From Chitinophagaceae bacterium (GTDB taxonomy: Bacteria; Bacteroidota; Bacteroidia; Chitinophagales; Chitinophagaceae): DNA of 61,153 nucleotides. The notes below the pieces were generated by a model that saw only the letters and a program-made list of their open reading frames with translations, ran no database searches and was not told where the DNA came from. The stretch spans positions 1-61,153 of the forward strand of contig SHWX01000002.1 in NCBI GenBank assembly GCA_009693615.1, given 5' to 3'. Below are positions 36,984 to 46,402 of this stretch, in pieces. Both the position numbers and the translations under genes were made by a program. Position 1 is the first letter of the stretch. Each line of letters opens with the position of its first letter.

Positions 36984-38615
36984 TTAGGCTTCTTTTAAAA
37001 ATGGATAAGTATAGTCGGTAGGAGGGTTAAAGGTCTCCTTAATTGTCCTTGCACTCAACCATCTATATAAATTCAACATAGATCCTGCTTTGTCATTGGT
37101 TCCAGAAGCCCTAGCACCCCCAAAAGGTTGTTGTCCTACAACGGCTCCTGTTGGTTTATCGTTGATATAAAAATTACCCGCTGCATGTCTTAGCAATTTA
37201 GTAGCTAGTTCAATGGCCTTTCTGTCTTGAGCAATAATGGCTCCAGTTAAAGCATAATTAGAAGTGCTATCTAATAGCTTTAAAGTTTTTTCATAATCAG
37301 CAGCCGGATAAGTGTAAATCGTAAGTACTGGTCCAAAAATTTCTTCACACATGGTAGTGTATTTTGGGTCGGTTGTTTCAATAATAGTGGGTTCAATAAA
37401 GTAACCTAGTTTTTTACTATAATTTCCACCTACTAGAATTTTTGCTTTTTTATCTTTTTTTACTTGATCAATATATTTAGCAATATTATCAAAAGATTTT
37501 TCATCTATCACTGCATTCACAAAATTAGAAAAATTTTCCACCGTTCCCATTTTCATAGTCTTAATGGCCTTCACTAATTTTTCTTTAATGGCTGGTGCAA
37601 TATTAGATGGTAAATAAGCACGAGATGCTGCAGAACATTTTTGTCCTTGGTATTCAAATGCGCCACGCGCAAGTGCAGTTACCACAGTATCGACATCGGC
37701 TGTTTCATGCACCATCACAAAATCTTTTCCTCCTGTTTCACCCACAATTCTTGGATAAGTTTTATACTTAGCAATATTCTCTCCAATTTGTTTCCACATA
37801 TAATTAAAAACACCTGTACTTCCTGTAAAATGAACACCTGCAAAATCGGGATGCGCAAAACAAGTAGCACCAATGGTAGGCCCATCTACATACACAATAT
37901 TAATGACACCATCTGGAAGTCCTGCTTCTTTCATGATGCGCATAAATAATTGTGCAGAATAAATTTGTGTATTCGCAGGTTTCCAAACAACTACATTCCC
38001 ACACATAGCTGCAGAGGCTGGTAAGTTTCCACCAATAGCTGTAAAATTAAATGGAGTAATAGCAAGTATAAAACCTTCTAGTCCACGATATTCCATTCTA
38101 TTATGAATGCCAGGTGATGAGATAGGTTGTTGTTGATATATCTGACTTAAAAAATGAACATTGAATCTTAAAAAATCAATTAACTCACAAGAAGCATCTA
38201 TTTCAGCTTGATATGCATTTTTACTTTGTCCTAACATGGTGGCCGCATTCATTTCAAAACGATATTTAGTCGCTAATAAATCGGCTGCTTTTAAAAATAT
38301 ATGTGCCCTTGCTTCCCAATTCATATTCGACCATGCATTTCTTACTTTTAGTGCTACATTAATAGCAAGGTCTACATGTTTTTTATTACCCTTATGAAAA
38401 TGACCCAGTGTATGTTTTATTTCATGAGGTGGATGAATGGCTTGTTGTAGTTCGGTTCTAATTTCTTTACCATTTATGATCATGGGAATGTCCAATGATT
38501 TTTTCTTTAGTGAAGCGATGGCTTGTTTTAAAGCTAATTTTTCAGCAGAACCTGGAGCATAAGTTAATACGGGTTCATTTACTGGAACGGGATAATTAAA
38601 AGTGCCAAATTGCAT
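36984..38615 (-). CDS. pruA: L-glutamate gamma-semialdehyde dehydrogenase (P5C dehydrogenase)
   Basis: ALDH motifs 'FTGSTGVF', 'GGKDFVMV', 'GQKCSAASRAY'. ATG 38615 preferred; a TATTTTTG box at 38634-38641 lies inside the longer ORF-track version. Confidence 0.93.
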   Translation of the reverse strand: MQFGTFNYPVPVNEPVLTYAPGSAEKLALKQAIASLKKKSLDIPMIINGKEIRTELQQAIHPPHEIKHTLGHFHKGNKKHVDLAINVALKVRNAWSNMNWEARAHIFLKAADLLATKYRFEMNAATMLGQSKNAYQAEIDASCELIDFLRFNVHFLSQIYQQQPISSPGIHNRMEYRGLEGFILAITPFNFTAIGGNLPASAAMCGNVVVWKPANTQIYSAQLFMRIMKEAGLPDGVINIVYVDGPTIGATCFAHPDFAGVHFTGSTGVFNYMWKQIGENIAKYKTYPRIVGETGGKDFVMVHETADVDTVVTALARGAFEYQGQKCSAASRAYLPSNIAPAIKEKLVKAIKTMKMGTVENFSNFVNAVIDEKSFDNIAKYIDQVKKDKKAKILVGGNYSKKLGYFIEPTIIETTDPKYTTMCEEIFGPVLTIYTYPAADYEKTLKLLDSTSNYALTGAIIAQDRKAIELATKLLRHAAGNFYINDKPTGAVVGQQPFGGARASGTNDKAGSMLNLYRWLSARTIKETFNPPTDYTYPFLKEA

Positions 38616-38760
38616 AGTCAGTGTATTAGGCTTCAAAAATAAGCATAAAATGAACATCTGTTAGGAACTTATCCTATTTACTAAAATTTGGCATGAGTTT
38701 GACAAGACTTTGACTAAATTTGTATACTTTCTTAACCAATCATTTTATCAATAGTATTCA

Positions 38761-39927
38761 ATGCAATATATCTTAGTAGATATCGCAGAAAGGGAACATT
38801 TTTATCCTTTTACCTTAACCCAATCTTTGGCTATTTGTAGGGTAGGTATTTTTACTTTTAAAGAAAGGTGGGAGCAGTATACCCAAGAAACTTGCGGTGT
38901 TTATACAGCCCCTTATCTACAATCATTATACGAGGATAGTGAATTTCTAACAAATAGCGAATCGCTCTATTTTATCAATGTGGTTAGTATTCCATCAGAG
39001 GGCTTAATGACAGCGATTAACGCATTGAATGAAGGAGAGAAATTAATGACTGCTGGGGGTAAATGGATTGCCACAAAAACCAAAGAGAGAGTCATTTCCA
39101 AAATTCTATTAGCTGATAAACCACCCATTGTATTGGAGGAGGTTTCCTTTGTTTTAAATCAGTTACAGTTATTATCTAGCCATGCTAAACTAATAGAAAG
39201 AGACTTTAAATGGGTAATTAGTCAAAGAAAATCGGAACCCATTGACCCCTCCAATAATGTCATCAACAAAGACCAAATTTTTATAGAGAAAGGAGCTACC
39301 GTATTATATTCTAATTTAAATGCAAGTGAAGGTTTTATATATATTGGTAATGAATCACTTATAATGGAAGGTTCTTCTATTAGAGGATCCTTTGTTTTAG
39401 GCAAAAAAGCAGTAGTTAAAATGAATACTAGTATTTATGGTTCTACCACCATTGGCCCATATTGTATTGCTGGAGGGGAAATTAAGAATTCCATTCTAAT
39501 GGGTTATTCCAATAAAGGACATGAGGGCTATTTAGGGGATAGTATTATTGGTCATTGGTGCAATTTAGGAGCAGGTACTTGTAATAGTAATATTAAAAAT
39601 ACAGCAGGTGAAATTCAAATGTGGAATGAATTCAAAGGGGAATGGGAAAATGTAGGTCAAAAAATGGGTATGCTGGTAGGTGATTATAGCCGATTTGCAA
39701 TCCAATCAAGTATTAATACAGGGTCTTATATAGGTGTATCTGCCAATATATTTGGAAATGGGCTACTTCCTAAACATATACCCAATTTCACTTGGGGCGT
39801 GATTCCAGGCTATCAATTGGATAAAGTCTTAGAAGATATCAATAATTGGAAAAAAATGAAAGGATTTTCCATTACGGAGGCCGAAAAACAGGTTTTGAAG
39901 CACTTATATCAACTAAATCATCACTGA
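38761..39927 (+). CDS. GlmU-like putative sugar nucleotidyltransferase/acetyltransferase (divergent Bacteroidota family)
   Basis: Left-handed beta-helix hexapeptides ('GGEIKNSILMGYSNKGHEGYLGDSIIGHWCNLGAGTCNSNIKN') as in GlmU; divergent N-terminal domain. Confidence 0.8.
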   Translation: MQYILVDIAEREHFYPFTLTQSLAICRVGIFTFKERWEQYTQETCGVYTAPYLQSLYEDSEFLTNSESLYFINVVSIPSEGLMTAINALNEGEKLMTAGGKWIATKTKERVISKILLADKPPIVLEEVSFVLNQLQLLSSHAKLIERDFKWVISQRKSEPIDPSNNVINKDQIFIEKGATVLYSNLNASEGFIYIGNESLIMEGSSIRGSFVLGKKAVVKMNTSIYGSTTIGPYCIAGGEIKNSILMGYSNKGHEGYLGDSIIGHWCNLGAGTCNSNIKNTAGEIQMWNEFKGEWENVGQKMGMLVGDYSRFAIQSSINTGSYIGVSANIFGNGLLPKHIPNFTWGVIPGYQLDKVLEDINNWKKMKGFSITEAEKQVLKHLYQLNHH

Positions 39928-39944
39928 TTAGGACTGAATTTTAT

Positions 39945-39952
39945 TACCTTTG
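39945..39952 (+). promoter_or_regulatory. -7 box TACCTTTG upstream of tpiA
   Basis: TAnnTTTG consensus, about 40 nt before the ATG. Confidence 0.55.
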
Positions 39953-39992
39953 CAGCGCTAATCAATAGCCCACTAAACTTCCTATCATTATT

Positions 39993-40754
39993 ATGCGAAA
40001 ACAAATAGCAGCAGCCAATTGGAAAATGAATTTAACTCTTGCGCAAGCAGAGACTTTATTAAATGAACTAGTTGCTAGTCATTATACATTAGGGGCGCAT
40101 CAAGAAGCTGTTTTGGCAGTACCTGCTATTTACATTCCATTGGCCTTAGCAAGATTGGACAATAAAGCCAATGTATTTGTAGCCGCTCAAAATTGTCATC
40201 AAAAACAATCGGGTGCTTATACTGGTGAAGTTTCAGCTTCTATGTTGCAATCAGTAGGTGTGATGCATATTATTGTAGGACACTCTGAGCGTCGTGAATA
40301 TTTTGCGGAGTCTGACGCCTCATTAGCAGAAAAAGTAAATGCAATATTAGCTATTGGTAGTACACCTATATTTTGTTGTGGTGAACCATTATCTATTAGA
40401 GAAGCAGCCACTCAAAATGTATTTGTAGAAGCGCAATTAAAAAATTCATTATTTCATTTATCTGCAGATGCTATTGTAAAACTGGTCATTGCCTATGAAC
40501 CTATTTGGGCTATTGGAACAGGCAAAACTGCATCAAGTGAACAAGCTCAAGAGATACATGCTTATATAAGATCTTGTTTTGCTGCAAAATATGGTGAAGC
40601 AGTAGCGAATGAAATTTCTATTTTATATGGTGGAAGTGTAAAAGCTTCTAATGCAAAAGAAATATTTTCTCAACCAGATGTGGATGGTGGACTTGTAGGT
40701 GGCGCTTCTTTAGTAGCTACTGAATTTACTGCTATTATAAACGCACTCTCTTAA
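39993..40754 (+). CDS. tpiA: Triose-phosphate isomerase
   Basis: 'AANWKMN', 'GHSERREYF', 'AYEPIWAIGTGKTAS', 'LYGGSVKASNAKEI'. Confidence 0.97.
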   Translation: MRKQIAAANWKMNLTLAQAETLLNELVASHYTLGAHQEAVLAVPAIYIPLALARLDNKANVFVAAQNCHQKQSGAYTGEVSASMLQSVGVMHIIVGHSERREYFAESDASLAEKVNAILAIGSTPIFCCGEPLSIREAATQNVFVEAQLKNSLFHLSADAIVKLVIAYEPIWAIGTGKTASSEQAQEIHAYIRSCFAAKYGEAVANEISILYGGSVKASNAKEIFSQPDVDGGLVGGASLVATEFTAIINALS

Positions 40755-40776
40755 TTAAAAGACTAGTTACAACTAC

Positions 40777-42561
40777 ATGAATAATATTAGAAATTTTTGT
40801 ATCATCGCACACATCGACCACGGTAAAAGTACCTTGGCTGATCGTTTATTAGAACATACTAAAACGATTACCGAGCGTGAAATGATGAATCAGGTTTTGG
40901 ATGATATGGATTTAGAGCGTGAGAAAGGCATTACCATTAAGAGTCACGCCATTCAAATTAATTACGTACACAATGGGACTACTTATACTTATAATTTAAT
41001 TGACACACCAGGTCACGTTGACTTTAGTTATGAAGTAAGTAGAGCCTTAGCAGCTTGTGAAGGTGCTTTATTATTAGTGGATGCTTCACAAGGTATACAA
41101 GCACAAACCATTAGCAATTTATATTTAGCATTGGAAAATAATTTAGAGATTATACCAGTGATTAATAAGATTGATATGGATGGTGCCAAAATTCCAGAAG
41201 TAACCGATCAAATTATTGAATTAATAGGCTGTAAGCAAGAAGATATATTACTTGCCAGTGGCCGTTCAGGTATTGGTATTGAAGAAATTTTACAAGCCAT
41301 TGCAAAACGTATACCCGCCCCAGTGGGTAACACTGAAGCACCATTACAAGCATTAATTTTTGATAGTGTGTTTAATAGTTTTCGTGGTATTATTGTTTAC
41401 TACCGTATTATGAATGGAGTATTAAAGAAGAATGATAAAATTCGTTTTGTGGCTTCTGGTAGAGATTATAATGCAGATGAAGTGGGCGTGTTAAAATTAG
41501 TCATGACACCGAAGGCCGAAGTGAGAGCAGGAGATGTGGGATATATTATTACAGGCATTAAAGTTGCTAAAGAAGTAAAAGTAGGAGATACCATTACCCT
41601 TGCCAATAACCCAGGAGAAATGATTAATGGTTTTGAGGAAGTTAAACCCATGGTATTTGCAGGAATATATCCGGTGAACACCGATGAATTTGAAGAGTTA
41701 AGAGATTGTATGGAAAAATTACAATTGAACGACGCTTCTTTAACTTTTGAATTAGAAACATCTCAAGCCTTAGGTTTTGGATTTCGATGCGGATTTTTAG
41801 GACTCCTACATATGGAAATTATCCAAGAGCGTTTAGAAAGAGAATTTAATCAAACAGTTATTACTACCGTTCCCAACGTAAGTTTTATAGCCTATACGAC
41901 TAGAGGTGAAAAAATAATAGTGAACAACCCTTCTGAAATGCCCGATCCGGTGAAAATAGAGCATATTGAAGAGCCTTATATACGCGCACAAATTATTACT
42001 TCCCCTGATTATATCGGCAATATCATTACCCTTTGTTTAAGTAAGAGAGGTATTTTAATGAATCAAAGTTATTTAACACCTACTAGGGTGGAATTAATTT
42101 TTGAAATGCCGATGACGGAAATTGTATTTGATTTTTATGATAAATTAAAAAGTCAAACAAGAGGTTATGCTTCTTTTGACTATTCTCAAATAGGATTTAG
42201 AGACGCCGATATTGTGAAAATGGACATTTTATTAAATGCTGAAAAAGTAGATGCTTTAAGTGCTTTAATACATAGAGGCAAGGCCTCCGATTTTGGCCGC
42301 AGACTTTGTGAAAAATTAAAAGAGCTATTAACCAAGCAACAATTCCAAATTGCTATACAAGCTGCTATTGGTGCTAAAGTAGTAGCTAGAGAAAATATAT
42401 CGGCCATGCGTAAGGATGTAACCGCTAAATGTTATGGTGGTGATATTAGCCGTAAGCGTAAATTATTAGAGAAGCAAAAAGAAGGTAAGAAGAGAATGCG
42501 TCAAATAGGTAATGTGGAAATTCCACAAGAAGCTTTCTTAGCGGTACTTAAATTAGACTAG
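40777..42561 (+). CDS. lepA: Elongation factor 4
   Basis: '[22 protein letters not shown]', '[16 protein letters not shown]', C-terminal '[42 protein letters not shown]'. Confidence 0.98.
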   Translation: MNNIRNFCIIAHIDHGKSTLADRLLEHTKTITEREMMNQVLDDMDLEREKGITIKSHAIQINYVHNGTTYTYNLIDTPGHVDFSYEVSRALAACEGALLLVDASQGIQAQTISNLYLALENNLEIIPVINKIDMDGAKIPEVTDQIIELIGCKQEDILLASGRSGIGIEEILQAIAKRIPAPVGNTEAPLQALIFDSVFNSFRGIIVYYRIMNGVLKKNDKIRFVASGRDYNADEVGVLKLVMTPKAEVRAGDVGYIITGIKVAKEVKVGDTITLANNPGEMINGFEEVKPMVFAGIYPVNTDEFEELRDCMEKLQLNDASLTFELETSQALGFGFRCGFLGLLHMEIIQERLEREFNQTVITTVPNVSFIAYTTRGEKIIVNNPSEMPDPVKIEHIEEPYIRAQIITSPDYIGNIITLCLSKRGILMNQSYLTPTRVELIFEMPMTEIVFDFYDKLKSQTRGYASFDYSQIGFRDADIVKMDILLNAEKVDALSALIHRGKASDFGRRLCEKLKELLTKQQFQIAIQAAIGAKVVARENISAMRKDVTAKCYGGDISRKRKLLEKQKEGKKRMRQIGNVEIPQEAFLAVLKLD

Positions 42562-42563
42562 TA

Positions 42564-43112
42564 CTATAAAGCTTTTGCAAATTCTAATAAGTGATTGAAT
42601 CTGTAATCTATTAAAGCATTCGGGTAGGCCGTATCTGGATGCGTAGTGGCTAAAAATACAGTATGCAGTCCTGCATTTCTTCCAAATTCCATATCGCTGG
42701 TTCTATTACCCACCATAATAGACTTTGTAAAATCAATACTTGTAAATTGCTCCTTAGCTTGTAATGCCATACCAGGCTGTGGTTTTCTATTTATAGAATC
42801 GTTATCTACATCTATACAATAAAATATATGATCTATTCTGCCGCCCACCTTTTCTATTTCTGAAACCATATTATGGTGAATCGTTTGTAAAGATTCTTCC
42901 GTCATAATCCCTCTGCCCACACCTTTTTGATTCGTGGTAATAACAATGGTGGTAAATTTTGCTGCTAAAAGGGGTAGGGCCTTGATACTTTCATCGTAAA
43001 ACTTAAATTCATCCCAAGCTTTTACGTAGTCATTGTTTCTTTCGAAATTAATAACACCATCTCTATCTAAAAATAAAGTCCAGCTATTGTCTATGGTTTT
43101 AAGATCAAACAT
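42564..43112 (-). CDS. HAD phosphatase, GmhB-like (heptose 1,7-bisphosphate 7-phosphatase)
   Basis: 'LFLDRDGVIN', 'TTNQKGVGRGIMTEE', 'KPQPGMALQA', 'MVGNRTSDMEFG'. Confidence 0.82.
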   Translation of the reverse strand: MFDLKTIDNSWTLFLDRDGVINFERNNDYVKAWDEFKFYDESIKALPLLAAKFTTIVITTNQKGVGRGIMTEESLQTIHHNMVSEIEKVGGRIDHIFYCIDVDNDSINRKPQPGMALQAKEQFTSIDFTKSIMVGNRTSDMEFGRNAGLHTVFLATTHPDTAYPNALIDYRFNHLLEFAKAL

Positions 43113-43129
43113 GTATTTTAAATATTCTA

Positions 43130-43159
43130 CTTTAGAATTATCCAGCTTTAGAATTATCC
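43130..43159. repeat. Short tandem duplication CTTTAGAATTATCC-AG-CTTTAGAATTATCC
   Basis: Two identical 14-nt copies, period 16, spanning the gmhA stop codon and the intergenic region. Confidence 0.9.
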
Positions 43160-43729
43160 GAAGATATTTTTCTCCACTAATTCACAAATAATATGACCTA
43201 GTAAAATATGGCTTTCTTGTATGCGAGGTGTATCGGTAGAAGGTACATTCACTAAATAGTCGCTTAAGTCTTTCATTTTACCGCCATCCGCACCTGTAAA
43301 TCCAATGGTGACTACTTTTAATTCTTTAGATTTTTCAAAGGCTTTTACAATATTACCTGAATTACCTGAAGTACTTAAGCCTACTAGTACATCACCTGGT
43401 TTTGCTAATCCTTCTAGTAGTCTTGAATAAATAACATCATAACTATAATCATTGGCAACAGCAGTTAAATAAGAGGTATTACAATGCAAGGCTTCAGAAG
43501 GCAAGGCCTTACGGTCTTTGTAGAAACGACCCGAAAATTCAGCAGCTAAATGTTGCGCATCTGCAGCACTTCCTCCATTTCCTGCAAAATATACACTATT
43601 GCCATTTTTAAAGGCATGGGTAATAACTGCAATTATTTTTTCAAGCGTAGCAGCTAATTCGCCCTTTTCTATAATGTCTTGCTTCACTTGAATAGAAGCA
43701 TTGATAATACTGTTAATTTTTGTTTGCAT
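43154..43729 (-). CDS. gmhA: D-sedoheptulose-7-phosphate isomerase (SIS domain)
   Basis: 'YFAGNGGSAADAQHLAAEFSGRFYKDRKALPSEAL', 'GLSTSGNSGNIVKAF'. Confidence 0.88.
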   Translation of the reverse strand: MQTKINSIINASIQVKQDIIEKGELAATLEKIIAVITHAFKNGNSVYFAGNGGSAADAQHLAAEFSGRFYKDRKALPSEALHCNTSYLTAVANDYSYDVIYSRLLEGLAKPGDVLVGLSTSGNSGNIVKAFEKSKELKVVTIGFTGADGGKMKDLSDYLVNVPSTDTPRIQESHILLGHIICELVEKNIFG

Positions 43730-43758
43730 ATAATTAATCTAATGTAGTTAAAATTAGT

Positions 43759-44883
43759 TTATTTATTTTCTATGATAGCAGTGGTTAATTTATCCCAGCT
43801 AAATTTCTTTTTTTCTTCACAAAGGTGCTTTAAAAAATGGGTTTCTCCTAATTCATACAACTGTATAATGCCTGAGGCAATAGCATGGGCATTAGGTTCA
43901 GTAACAACGCCTACTTTTAAATGAGGTACTAAGCCAGCAAGTCCTCCCACATTAGTTACCAGCATTGGCTTTTCAAAATGATAGGCAAGTGGCGTAACAC
44001 CACTTTGAGTTGCATGCTTATAGGGCTGAATCACAAAATCGGAAGCCCCTAAATAATATTTAACCTCACTATTGTCAATAAACTGAGTTCTTAAGTATAA
44101 TGCGTTGGCTAAATTATATTTCGAAATAATAGATTCATATTCTTCTTTGTTATCATAAAATTCACCAGCAATTAATAATTTAATATTGGCCTCTCTAATA
44201 CTTGAATTATTCATGGCTTCTAACAATAAGTCCAAGCCTTTATATTTTCGAATAAAACCAAAAAATAAGATAATCTTTTCATGCACAGGTAAGCCTAAAT
44301 GCTTACGAGATTCTTCTTTAGAAACAATGTCGCCAAAATTATCATAAATAGGATGTACTATATTAACAGAAGGTTTATGCGTAAAGGTTTTTAAATCTTG
44401 ATTTACCTTTTCACTCATAGTAACAAAACGGTGAATAGATGAAAAGAAATACTTTGTTAAAACTGTATCTCCCATTCTTTTCTCATGGGGAATGACATTG
44501 TCTGCTATACAAGTAATTTGAGTGAATTTGTTGCGGTTCACTATTCTAAGTATTGTCCCTAAGCAAGGGCCAAAAAAAGGCATCCAAAAACGAACAACAA
44601 TGAAATCGGGTTTTAATTTTCTAAGTTCATTGCCCACTTTAAACCAATTCATTGGGTTAATGGAATTAATACAAGACTTAATTTTTAGACCAATGGGGGC
44701 TGGTTCTTTAGATAACTGTGTAGAACCTGGAAATAAAAAATTGGGATATTGTAAAGAGAAAGTATAAATACTCGTATCAAAACCTTCTTGAATAAACTGT
44801 TTGGCTAATCGCTCATTAAAAGTGGCTAATCCTCCTGCTCTTAATGGCCAAGCAGACCCAATAATAATCACTTTCTTATTCAT
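43759..44883 (-). CDS. Glycosyltransferase family 4
   Basis: 'AWPLRAGGLATFNERLAKQF', 'ILFFGFIRKYKGLDLLLEAM', 'QSGVTPLAYHFEKPMLVTNVGG'. Confidence 0.88.
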   Translation of the reverse strand: MNKKVIIIGSAWPLRAGGLATFNERLAKQFIQEGFDTSIYTFSLQYPNFLFPGSTQLSKEPAPIGLKIKSCINSINPMNWFKVGNELRKLKPDFIVVRFWMPFFGPCLGTILRIVNRNKFTQITCIADNVIPHEKRMGDTVLTKYFFSSIHRFVTMSEKVNQDLKTFTHKPSVNIVHPIYDNFGDIVSKEESRKHLGLPVHEKIILFFGFIRKYKGLDLLLEAMNNSSIREANIKLLIAGEFYDNKEEYESIISKYNLANALYLRTQFIDNSEVKYYLGASDFVIQPYKHATQSGVTPLAYHFEKPMLVTNVGGLAGLVPHLKVGVVTEPNAHAIASGIIQLYELGETHFLKHLCEEKKKFSWDKLTTAIIENK

Positions 44884-44899
44884 TTGAAAAGATTATTGA

Positions 44900-45847
44900 T
44901 TAGCTATTGAAACCCAATTTATCTTCAATTAAATAAGAATTTCTATCTACTGCACTGCGATTCACTAATTCTGCAATGAAACCAGCTAGAAATAATTGTA
45001 CACCTATAATCATAGAAACTAAGGCAATATAAAATGCAGGCTTATTGGTAACTGAAAAATCGGTGTTCATAAATTTATCAAAAACAATATTGCCAAAAGA
45101 AAATAAACCAATTAAGAAAAATAAACTACCTAATAATCCGAAAAATTGCATGGGCTTTTTACCAAATTTAGATAAAAACTGAATGGTCATTAGATCTAAA
45201 AAACCATTTACAAAACGCTCCCAACCAAATTTAGTGGTTCCGTATTTTCTAGCTTGGTGTACTACTACTTTCTCTCCAATTTTAGAAAATCCAGCCCATT
45301 TAGCTAGAATAGGAATGTAACGATGCATCTCACCAAATACTTCAATACTTTTTATCACTTTTAATTGGTAGGCTTTAATACCGCAGTTAAAATCATGTAA
45401 AACAATACCAGAACTTCTTCTTGCAACCGCATTATAAATTTTAGAAGGAATATTCTTAGTGAAAGTATTATCATATCTTTTTTTCTTCCATCCACTTACT
45501 AAATGATAACCTTCTTTAGTAATCATATCATAAAATTCAGGAATCTCATCAGGTGAATCTTGCAAGTCGGCGTCCATGGTCACCACAATATCACCTTGCG
45601 CCATTTTAAAGCCTTCATTCAATGCTGCAGACTTTCCGTAATTACGTTGAAATTTAATACCTTTTAAAGAAGGGTAGCTAGTTCTCAATGTTTGTATTGC
45701 ATTCCAACTATTATCCTTACTTCCATCATCCACCATTATTACCTCATAACTGTAATTATGCGTTTGCATAACACGGTCAATCCACTGCATTAATTCAGGC
45801 AATGAATCAGCTTCGTTTAATAAAGGTATAACTACAGAAATTTGCAT
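44900..45847 (-). CDS. Glycosyltransferase family 2, DPM1/ArnC-like with two C-terminal TMs
   Basis: 'VVIPLLNEADSLPEL', 'MVDDGSKDNSW', 'TMDADLQDSPDEIPEF'. Confidence 0.9.
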   Translation of the reverse strand: MQISVVIPLLNEADSLPELMQWIDRVMQTHNYSYEVIMVDDGSKDNSWNAIQTLRTSYPSLKGIKFQRNYGKSAALNEGFKMAQGDIVVTMDADLQDSPDEIPEFYDMITKEGYHLVSGWKKKRYDNTFTKNIPSKIYNAVARRSSGIVLHDFNCGIKAYQLKVIKSIEVFGEMHRYIPILAKWAGFSKIGEKVVVHQARKYGTTKFGWERFVNGFLDLMTIQFLSKFGKKPMQFFGLLGSLFFLIGLFSFGNIVFDKFMNTDFSVTNKPAFYIALVSMIIGVQLFLAGFIAELVNRSAVDRNSYLIEDKLGFNS

Positions 45848-45856
45848 ATTCGTTTA

Positions 45857-46378
45857 TTAAGAAGCAGGATTGGAGAAAGGATCAATAGGATTCTTTTTAG
45901 CAACACCAGCTCCAATTAAAGAAGCAATAGCCCCTGTAAAGCCAGTTCCTAGAATGGTGCCTCCAATAGCAAAAGGAATAAAGAATTTTTTTGTCATGCT
46001 AATTGCTTGCTCAATCATTTCATCAGTCATTTTAGGATTCGCTAGCATTTGTTTTCTAGATATTTCTAAAATAATATCAATCATATCGGGAAATAAAACC
46101 TTAAGGGCAAGAAAAGTATAGGCAGTGGTAATAACAATAACTACTGCAGTGGCTTTAAAGCCATGTGCAAATAAATTACCAAATGTTATATTGTTATCAT
46201 TTTGATTGGCAAATAATATGTTACCATAAATTAAACCGCCCATTATAATAGCCGTATTTATCCAAGTTAACCAACTGTATTCAAACAAATTAAATACATA
46301 CATCACTACACTAAATACAATAGAGATAGCACTTAATAGTAAACCTTTCACAATATGCGTAGTAACTTTAGTTTCCAT
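45857..46378 (-). CDS. DUF4199-like membrane protein
   Basis: Four hydrophobic helices and DUF4199-like layout (N-terminal TM pair, 'GNLFAHGFKATAVV'). Confidence 0.65.
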   Translation of the reverse strand: METKVTTHIVKGLLLSAISIVFSVVMYVFNLFEYSWLTWINTAIIMGGLIYGNILFANQNDNNITFGNLFAHGFKATAVVIVITTAYTFLALKVLFPDMIDIILEISRKQMLANPKMTDEMIEQAISMTKKFFIPFAIGGTILGTGFTGAIASLIGAGVAKKNPIDPFSNPAS

Positions 46379-46402
46379 TATTTTTTTTATTATTGTTTTA
46401 AT

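Noticed and set aside
38697-38722. TTTGAC-AAGAC-TTTGAC repeat before the GlmU-like gene
   Set aside because: Only a 6-nt repeat, and the -33/-7 spacing (13 or 24 bp) does not fit well; not enough to call an operator.
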